The notes beneath the pieces are model-generated. The model worked only from the letters and a program-made list of their open reading frames with translations, was not told the origin of the DNA and made no database searches. Both the position numbers and the translations under genes were made by a program. Of a DNA stretch of 64,000 nucleotides, positions 59,009 through 64,000 are shown piece after piece (within the stretch, counting starts at the first letter, position 1; every line of letters starts with the position of its first letter). The stretch comes from RHKX01 sp963784885 (GTDB lineage: Bacteria > Actinomycetota > Thermoleophilia > Solirubrobacterales > 70-9). The stretch spans positions 248,001 through 312,000 of the forward strand of contig CAWATA010000005.1 in the NCBI GenBank assembly GCA_963784885.1. The letters run 5' to 3'.

Positions 59009-59034
59009 ATCGCGCCTCATCCCGCCCGTGCCGC

Positions 59035-59040
59035 TAGAGT
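59035..59040 (+). promoter_or_regulatory. -10-like hexamer upstream of the PfkB-family kinase
   Basis: TAGAGT ends 9 bases before GTG 59050, indicating a leaderless promoter and fixing the start. Confidence 0.45.
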
Positions 59041-59049
59041 GCCGCGGCC

Positions 59050-59958
59050 GTGGCCCTGACCGTCGTCGGATCAATCGCCTTCGACGCCGTGCGGACCCCG
59101 TTCGGCGAGCGCGAGCGAATGCTCGGCGGATCGGCGAGCCACTTCGCCCTCGCAGCGAGCTTCTTCACCGATGTCCGGGTGGTCGGCCCCGTCGGCGACG
59201 ACTTCGGCCCGGAGGAGATCGGCGTGCTGGAGTCCCACGGCGTATCCACCGTCGACGTCGAGCACGTCAAGGGGGGCCGCACCTTCTTCTGGCGCGGCCA
59301 CTACGACCACGACATGAACATCGCCCACACCGACGACACCCAGCTCAACGTCTTCGCCGAGTTCATCCCGAAGCTCTGCGAGGAGAACCGGGACGCGGAG
59401 ATGCTGTTCCTCGGCAACATCCAGCCCGACCTCCAGCGCCAGGTCCGCGAGGAGGCCGACGGCGCCCGCTTCGTCGCCCTCGACTCGATGAACCTCTGGA
59501 TCGAGACCGCGCGGCAGCCGCTGCTCGACGTCATCGGGATGATCGACTGCGTCCTCCTCAACGACGCCGAGCTTCGGATGCTCACCGACCAGCCGAACCT
59601 CGTCGTCGCCGCCCACGAGATCATGGAGCACGGACCGTCGATCGTCGTCGTCAAGCGCGGCGAGTACGGCGCCGCCCTCTTCACCGGCGACGACACGTTC
59701 GCAATGCCGGCGCTGCCGATCGCCGAGGTCCGCGACCCGACCGGCGCCGGCGACTCATTCGCCGGCGGATTCCTCGGCTTCCTCGACGGTCTCGGCGCGC
59801 ACAGCCCGAGCAACGGCGAGCTCCGCCAGGCGATGGTCCGCGGCTCCGCCATGGCCTCGTTCAACGTCGAGGACTTCGGCACCGAGCGCGTCCGCCGCCT
59901 CGACCGCGACGAGATCGATGCCCGGGTCGCCGCCTTCAAGGACCTGACGCACTTCTAG
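59050..59958 (+). CDS. PfkB-family sugar/nucleoside kinase
   Basis: The 302-aa ribokinase-fold protein has LTVVGSIAFDAVRTPFGE, a substrate-side GGSASHFALAASFF, DCVLLNDAELRMLT, VVVKRGEYGAALF and the ATP/anion-hole motif DPTGAGDSFAGG with the catalytic Asp. Members phosphorylate sugars, adenosine or related compounds. The LGNIQPDLQRQV segment matches a subgroup often annotated as sugar kinase without a defined substrate. It is separated from citrate synthase by 140 bases in which I see only a possible GATACT box and a GAGGAGAG ribosome site. Confidence 0.88.
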   Translation: MALTVVGSIAFDAVRTPFGERERMLGGSASHFALAASFFTDVRVVGPVGDDFGPEEIGVLESHGVSTVDVEHVKGGRTFFWRGHYDHDMNIAHTDDTQLNVFAEFIPKLCEENRDAEMLFLGNIQPDLQRQVREEADGARFVALDSMNLWIETARQPLLDVIGMIDCVLLNDAELRMLTDQPNLVVAAHEIMEHGPSIVVVKRGEYGAALFTGDDTFAMPALPIAEVRDPTGAGDSFAGGFLGFLDGLGAHSPSNGELRQAMVRGSAMASFNVEDFGTERVRRLDRDEIDARVAAFKDLTHF

Positions 59959-60098
59959 CGACGAGCCGGGGGTCACGACGCGGCGGGGGACAGAGGCGGC
60001 GTCGCCGCCGAGATCGCGTCGATTCTCCGCGAACGGGGTAGTGGGCGGTTGCTGGGATACTAGTTCCGAGCTTTCAGACACCGATCGAGGAGAGACAA

Positions 60099-61445
60099 GT
60101 GGCAGACACTCTCACCATCACCGACAACCGCACGGGCCAGACCTACGAGGTCGACATCACCGACGAGACGATCAAGGGGATCGACCTCCGCCAGATCAAG
60201 GTCAACGAGGACGACTTCGGGATGATGTCCTACGACCCGGGCTACACCAACACCGCTTCGTGCCGGTCGGCGATCACCTACATCGACGGCGAAGCGGGCA
60301 TCCTCCAGCACCGCGGCTACCCGATCGAGGAGCTCTGCGAGAAGTCCTCCTACCTCGAGGTCGCCTACCTGCTGATCTTCGGCGAGCTGCCGACCGAGCC
60401 GCAGCTCGAGCGCTGGGTGCACGACGTCACCCACCACACCTTCGTTCACGAGGACATGAAGGCCTTCTACGGCGGCTTCCGCCACGACGCGCACCCGATG
60501 GGGATCCTGCTGGCGGGCGTCGGAGCCATGTCGACCTTCTACCCGCACGCCAAGGAGATCGACGACGCGGAGGAGCGCTACATGGCGGCGATCCGCCTGA
60601 TCGCCAAGATGCCGACGCTGGCCGCGTTCTCCTACCGCCACAGCCTCGGCCTGCCCTACGTCTACCCCGACAACGATCTCGACTACGCGTCGAACTTCCT
60701 CGGGATGATGCGGAAGATGACCGAGGTCAAGTACGAGGCCGACCCGCGCCTCGCCAAGGCCCTCGACGTCCTCTTCATCCTCCACGCCGACCACGAGCAG
60801 AACTGCTCGACGGCCGCGGTCCGCGCGGTCGGCTCCTCGCAGGTCGACCCGTACTCGGCGATCGCCGCCGGGGTCGCGGCCCTCTACGGCCCCCTGCACG
60901 GTGGCGCCAACGAGGCGGTGCTGCGGATGCTCCGGCGGATCGAGAAGGTCGAGAACATCCCCGGCTTCCTCGAGGGGGTCAAGAACCGGGACGAGAAGCT
61001 GATGGGCTTCGGCCACCGGGTCTACAAGAACTACGACCCGAGGGCACGGATCATCAAGAAGCACGTCGACGAGGTGCTCGAGGTGACCGGCGCCAACCCG
61101 CTGCTCGAGATCGCGACCGAGCTCGAGAAGCAGGCGCTCGACGACGATTTCTTCACCTCCCGCAAGCTCTATCCGAACGTCGATTTCTACTCGGGCCTGA
61201 TCTACGAGGCGCTCGGGATCCCGAGCGAGATGTTCACGGTGATCTTCGCGATCCCGAGGACCTCGGGATGGATGGCGCAGTGGATGGAGATGAACGGCGA
61301 CTCCGAGCAGCGGATCGCCCGGCCGCGCCAGATCTACACCGGCGAGCGCGACCGCAGCTACGTCGAGATGTCCGACCGCGTCGGCCCCGAGAAGATCACC
61401 GGACCACCGGCCCGCCGGCCGGTCAAGGCGCGGCGCGGCGCATAG
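60099..61445 (+). CDS. gltA: Citrate synthase (type II-like)
   Basis: This 448-aa protein has SYDPGYTNTASCRSAITYIDG, YPIEELCEKSSYLEVAYLL, HLHEQN-like HADHEQNCSTAAVRAVGS, the active-site His in LHGGANEAV (around 267) and GFGHRVYKNYDPRARIIK. It condenses acetyl-CoA and oxaloacetate to begin the TCA cycle. The N-terminal beta domain marks the longer type II form found in many bacteria, which can be NADH-sensitive. GTG 60099 follows GAGGAGAG. The last ~25 residues are basic. Two small unknown genes follow. Confidence 0.95.
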   Translation: MADTLTITDNRTGQTYEVDITDETIKGIDLRQIKVNEDDFGMMSYDPGYTNTASCRSAITYIDGEAGILQHRGYPIEELCEKSSYLEVAYLLIFGELPTEPQLERWVHDVTHHTFVHEDMKAFYGGFRHDAHPMGILLAGVGAMSTFYPHAKEIDDAEERYMAAIRLIAKMPTLAAFSYRHSLGLPYVYPDNDLDYASNFLGMMRKMTEVKYEADPRLAKALDVLFILHADHEQNCSTAAVRAVGSSQVDPYSAIAAGVAALYGPLHGGANEAVLRMLRRIEKVENIPGFLEGVKNRDEKLMGFGHRVYKNYDPRARIIKKHVDEVLEVTGANPLLEIATELEKQALDDDFFTSRKLYPNVDFYSGLIYEALGIPSEMFTVIFAIPRTSGWMAQWMEMNGDSEQRIARPRQIYTGERDRSYVEMSDRVGPEKITGPPARRPVKARRGA

Positions 61446-61477
61446 CCCTCCGCCCGGAGGAGTCGCGTCGCTGCCGA

Positions 61478-61483
61478 TACCCT
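61478..61483 (+). promoter_or_regulatory. -10-like hexamer upstream of the small unknown gene
   Basis: TACCCT ends 8 bases before GTG 61492. A CCTCCG-CC-CGGAGG palindrome (61447-61460) lies just upstream, after the citrate synthase stop. Confidence 0.4.
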
Positions 61484-61491
61484 CGGGTCGG

Positions 61492-61848
61492 GTGGGATCG
61501 TTCAAGCTGACAATCAGGGACGGGCCGAAGGTGACCCGCGAGAAGCACCGGAGCCTCGACGAAGCGCTCGCCGCGCTGCGAGCCCACACCGAGCGGATCC
61601 GGGCGGAGGGAGACCTCCCGGAGGTCTCCGTGATCCGCACCTACGAGCCCGGGGATCAGGTCCGGGCGCGGCTCGAGATCTCGGCCGGGGGCGTCCTCCG
61701 CAGCCGCGATGCGGGCATCGATGTGATGGGCGACGGCGCGCTCGTCCCCTTCCGCGGGGGGGTGTTCCGCAAGGAGCTTGCGCCGGTCGGCGTCGACGGC
61801 GCCTACGAGGCGGTCGAGCGGGCGATGCTGGGGGAATCGGCCAGATGA
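61492..61848 (+). CDS. Small protein of unknown function (118 aa)
   Basis: I do not recognise this family. The 118-aa product has an N-terminal strand-helix-strand (SFKLTIRDGPKVTREKHRSL, then an Ala/Glu-rich helix) and a middle VSVIRTYEPGDQVRARLEIS. A segment RDAGIDVMGDGALVPFRGGV and a C-terminal helix complete it, suggesting a compact alpha/beta fold. It has no signal peptide or membrane segment. Its stop overlaps the start of the next gene (ATGA), so the two are translationally coupled and likely work together. The gene follows citrate synthase by 46 bases. Confidence 0.7.
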   Translation: MGSFKLTIRDGPKVTREKHRSLDEALAALRAHTERIRAEGDLPEVSVIRTYEPGDQVRARLEISAGGVLRSRDAGIDVMGDGALVPFRGGVFRKELAPVGVDGAYEAVERAMLGESAR

Positions 61849-62183
61849 GCTCCGGCAGTCACCGGGGCCACGGCAGCTCGGAGGAGGGCGGCAAGCCGGT
61901 CGGCCGGCGCGTGCCGCTCCCCCGCGGAGCCGAGCGCCCCTACACCGTCTTCATCAACGGCTCCGAGCAGGTGGAAGGCACCGACTACGACGTCGCCGAC
62001 GGGGCGATCGTCTTCCGCGAGCCGATCCTCAAGGAGGATCTGAGTCAGCTCGGGGCGTTCCGCAAGGTCGTGCTCGGGCTCGGGCTCGTCGGCAGCTACC
62101 AGAAGAACGAGGTCGTCGACGTCCAGTACCGGATCGGGTCGGCGACCCATCTGGCCTCCGATCTCGAGGTGCTGGCCGACTAG
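61845..62183 (+). CDS. Small protein of unknown function (112 aa)
   Basis: The 112-aa protein starts with a Gly/Ser/Glu-rich tail (GSHRGHGSSEEGGKPVGRR) and then a beta-rich part with PYTVFINGSEQVEGTDYDVA, GAIVFREPILKEDL, a hydrophobic helix KVVLGLGLVGSYQ and VVDVQYRIGS. The FINGxxxxxGxDYxV string is like a beta-hairpin seen in phage or virion-like and dockerin-type strands, but I would not assign a family. It is coupled to the 118-aa gene. Its last four bases overlap the convergent SHOCT-protein stop. Confidence 0.7.
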   Translation: MSSGSHRGHGSSEEGGKPVGRRVPLPRGAERPYTVFINGSEQVEGTDYDVADGAIVFREPILKEDLSQLGAFRKVVLGLGLVGSYQKNEVVDVQYRIGSATHLASDLEVLAD

Positions 62184-62857
62184 GGCCGGCGGCCGAGAAG
62201 CCTGGCCTTCTCGCGCTCGAACTCGGCGTCGGTCAGAGCGCCCGACCGGCGAAGCCGGTCGAGCCGTTCGAGCTCGCCGATCCGATCGCCCCCGACTCCC
62301 GAAGCCGGCGGCGCCGCGATGTCGGGAGCCGCGGTGCTGACGCGCGCCGATGCCGGCGCGCCGAGGCCAATCGCGCCGGCGAAGCCGGCCGGCCGCTCGT
62401 CGCGCCCCGCGAGATCGCTGAAGACGGTCCAGGCCCAGAAGACGAGGACCGGCAGACCCATCAGCAGGAAGGTCGCCCCGACGATGATCCCGCCGGCCTT
62501 GCCGTCGGCGGGGATCGATTCCGAGGTGAGCGAGTGGAACAGGCTGGCCGCACCGGTGACCGAGAAGAAGATCGCCCAACCGGCGAGGAACGGGCTCACT
62601 CCGCGGCCCCCACCGCCACCCGGCCGGTCGCCGCGGAAGGCGAGGACCGCCATCGCGGCGAACAGCCCGAGGATGGAGCCGATCAGCGTCAGGATGTCCG
62701 CGCCGGTGCCTTCGGGACACTGCTTGGCGATCACGTACGGCGTGTTGCCCGACCCGCAGGTGCCGGTTTCGAGCAGGTCCGACAGCGCGCCGGAGAACGC
62801 GTACACCGAGCCGGCGAAGATCACGAGCCCCGCGATGAAGCAGACCCAGTACCGCAC
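62180..62857 (-). CDS. Membrane protein with C-terminal SHOCT domain
   Basis: This 225-aa protein has about four hydrophobic helices (FIAGLVIFAGSVYAFSG, LTLIGSILGLFAAMAVLAF, FLAGWAIFFSVTGAASLFH, IIVGATFLLMGLPVLVFW). A linker and a terminal SHOCT motif follow, with IGELERLDRLRRSGALTDAEFEREKARLL. SHOCT segments are short oligomerisation or binding modules; the role of the whole protein is unknown. The periplasmic loop has Cys residues (TCGSGN, KQC) that may form a disulfide. GTG 62857 has TAAGGC 9 bases upstream. Converges with the 112-aa gene. Confidence 0.8.
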   Translation of the reverse strand: MRYWVCFIAGLVIFAGSVYAFSGALSDLLETGTCGSGNTPYVIAKQCPEGTGADILTLIGSILGLFAAMAVLAFRGDRPGGGGGRGVSPFLAGWAIFFSVTGAASLFHSLTSESIPADGKAGGIIVGATFLLMGLPVLVFWAWTVFSDLAGRDERPAGFAGAIGLGAPASARVSTAAPDIAAPPASGVGGDRIGELERLDRLRRSGALTDAEFEREKARLLGRRP

Positions 62858-62869
62858 CGGGTCGCTGCC

Positions 62870-63853
62870 TTATCCGAGGCCGGAGAGGGCCGCCACCCGC
62901 TCCTTGTGCTGTCCGGCGGTGCCGAAGAGCTGGGCGTCGGCGCGGGCCCGCTTGAGCAGGAAGTGCAGATCGTGCTCCCAGGTGAAGCCGATTCCGCCGT
63001 GAACCTGGATCGAGGCCTTGCAGACGTCCCAGGCCGCCTCCGATGCACGCGCCTTCGCCATCGCAGCCGCCAGCGGCAGCGACTCCGGCTCGGCGTCGGC
63101 GGCCCATGCCGCCGCGTAGGTCAGCGACCGCGCCTCCTCGACGTCGTAGAGCATCTTCGCGCAGGCGTGGGAAACGCCCTGATAGGCACCGATCGGGCGG
63201 CCGAACTGCTCGCGTTCCTTCGCGTACTCCACCGCCATGTCCATCGCCCGCTGGCCGATCCCGACGAGCTCGGCGGCCACGGCCACCACCATCCGGTCCG
63301 AGGCTGTGCCGGCGTCGCCCTCGAGCGGCTCGCCGTCGCCGGCGGTCAGCCTCGAGTAGCGGCGGGTCTGGTCGATCAGGTCGAGCGGCTCGAGCGTAGC
63401 CTCGGCGGCCGGGATCAGCCGGGGACCGTCGGCGCCGAAGATCACGATCACGTCGGCTGCCTCGGCATCGATGACGACCTCCTCGTCGCCGATCGCCCCA
63501 CGGCTCTCGCCGGAGGCGATTCCGGGCAGGTAGCGCTGCTTCTGCTCGTCGGAGCCGGCGCCCTCGATGACGATTCCCGCGGCTGCGTTGGCGAGGAACG
63601 GCAGCGGCGCGCAGGCGAAGCCGAGCTCCTCACAGAGGACGATCAGCTCGACCATTCCCAGGCCCTGTCCGCCGTACTGCTCGTCGATCGCGATGCCGGA
63701 CCAGCCGAGCTCGGAGACCTCGGCCCAGAGGGCGTCGTCGTAGCGGTCGCCCTCGGCCAACTCGCGGACCACGTCGGGCTTGAACCGGGACGCGAGGAAC
63801 TGCTTCGCCGTGTCCTTGATCTCGGCCTGCTCGTCGTTGAAGTCGAAACGCAT
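62870..63853 (-). CDS. Acyl-CoA dehydrogenase subunit, short form
   Basis: The 327-aa protein has the N-terminal helical domain (FNDEQAEIKDTAKQFLASRF), a shrunken beta domain (IGDEEVVIDAEAADVIVIFG) and C-terminal helices with EREQFGRPIGAYQGVSHACA and ASIQVHGGIGFTWEHDLHF. It is shorter than the usual ~380 aa, mostly in the beta domain. That is typical of one partner in two-gene heteromeric dehydrogenases such as those of cholesterol side-chain breakdown. The adjacent upstream gene is another dehydrogenase. ATG 63853 follows GGGAGAG and lies 11 bases after the partner's stop. The substrate is an acyl-CoA of unknown type. Confidence 0.88.
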   Translation of the reverse strand: MRFDFNDEQAEIKDTAKQFLASRFKPDVVRELAEGDRYDDALWAEVSELGWSGIAIDEQYGGQGLGMVELIVLCEELGFACAPLPFLANAAAGIVIEGAGSDEQKQRYLPGIASGESRGAIGDEEVVIDAEAADVIVIFGADGPRLIPAAEATLEPLDLIDQTRRYSRLTAGDGEPLEGDAGTASDRMVVAVAAELVGIGQRAMDMAVEYAKEREQFGRPIGAYQGVSHACAKMLYDVEEARSLTYAAAWAADAEPESLPLAAAMAKARASEAAWDVCKASIQVHGGIGFTWEHDLHFLLKRARADAQLFGTAGQHKERVAALSGLG

Positions 63854-63864
63854 TCTTCTCTCCC

Positions 63865-64000
63865 TTACCTGAGGCGGGGTAGCTGGAGCACCCGCTCGGC
63901 GATGATGTTCTTCATCACCTCGGTGGTGCCGCCCTCGATCGAGTTGGCGCGGCTGCGAAGCATCCGGTAGGTCCACGGCGCGCCGCGCTCGAGCCCCTCG
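63865..64000 (-). CDS. Acyl-CoA dehydrogenase, C-terminal end (5' partial)
   Basis: The last ~44 codons of a dehydrogenase enter from the right edge. They read TYRMLRSRANSIEGGTTEVM and then KNIIAERVLQLPRLR and stop with TAA at 63865-63867. The EGGTTEVMKNIIAERVL tail is the standard end of acyl-CoA dehydrogenases. It is the first gene of an operon with the short dehydrogenase, the expected order of a heteromeric pair. Whether it holds the catalytic Glu and full FAD site lies outside the window. Confidence 0.85.
   Translation of the reverse strand, partial: EGLERGAPWTYRMLRSRANSIEGGTTEVMKNIIAERVLQLPRLR

Noticed and set aside
61447..61460. CCTCCG-CC-CGGAGG as a terminator of citrate synthase
   Set aside because: The palindrome leaves a 2-base loop, too small for an RNA hairpin without opening pairs, and no T-run follows.
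1..64000. CRISPR arrays, insertion sequences, integrases, rRNA genes
   Set aside because: No regularly spaced repeats beyond the two-copy tandem, no transposase or recombinase motifs and no rRNA-like stretches were seen.

Overview
The window is very GC-rich by eye, densely packed, and free of rRNA, transposase or phage genes. Gene content points to an aerobic Actinomycetota, most likely class Thermoleophilia (Solirubrobacterales-like). The reasons are the F420-type luciferase-like oxidoreductase, the acyl-CoA carboxylase beta and epsilon subunits, the many membrane acyltransferases, the AbiEi/DUF559-type gene, the frequent GTG and TTG starts, and many genes with a -10-like hexamer 7 to 9 bases before the start codon (leaderless style). 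The taxonomic placement is inference, not a database result. || Layout: 1-6114 holds the tail of a D-threonine-aldolase-like enzyme, a sugar-lactone oxidase, tRNA-Ser(TGA), a small cupredoxin, an acyltransferase and a secreted alpha/beta hydrolase. 6208-33943 is a large surface-polysaccharide region. It contains UDP-glucuronate decarboxylase, several GT2, GT4 and GT-C glycosyltransferases, three acyltransferase-3 proteins (one frameshifted), a separate SGNH hydrolase, a sulfotransferase and a sulfotransferase-methyltransferase fusion. It also has a Wzm/Wzt-type ABC exporter whose ATPase carries a C-terminal extension, four further methyltransferase or hexapeptide-transferase genes, and two paralogous phytanoyl-CoA-dioxygenase-like proteins. 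A methylmalonyl-CoA-mutase-type large subunit sits inside this region. || 33956-38910 carries acyl-CoA carboxylase beta and epsilon genes, separated by an opposite-strand block (arylsulfotransferase-like protein, a truncated GT2 remnant, an ornithine-cyclodeaminase-family gene), followed by dodecin. 39109-47245 is a sulfur-assimilation block: siroheme sulfite reductase, Fe-S APS reductase, ATP sulfurylase, APS kinase, a PHP phosphoesterase that could recycle pAp, an Rrf2 regulator and a TauE/SafE permease. APS therefore has two fates here: reduction to sulfide, or conversion to PAPS, which would feed the sulfotransferases of the polysaccharide region. || 47267-51298 brings together an ACAD10/11-type acyl-CoA dehydrogenase, an aminoglycoside-phosphotransferase-fold kinase and a HAD-like protein. 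These are the three modules fused in animal ACAD10, and a broken AbiEi/DUF559 gene lies between them. The rest holds a frameshifted PhoD-type phosphatase, a membrane protein, a DEAD-box RNA helicase, a quinone oxidoreductase, an FG-GAP/ASPIC secreted protein, a PfkB-family kinase, citrate synthase, two overlapping unknown genes, a SHOCT protein and a pair of acyl-CoA dehydrogenase genes cut by the window edge. || Three genes carry single frameshifts, so either pseudogenization or consensus errors should be kept in mind. Two 50-bp palindromic repeats and a 73-bp-period tandem repeat are the main non-coding features.
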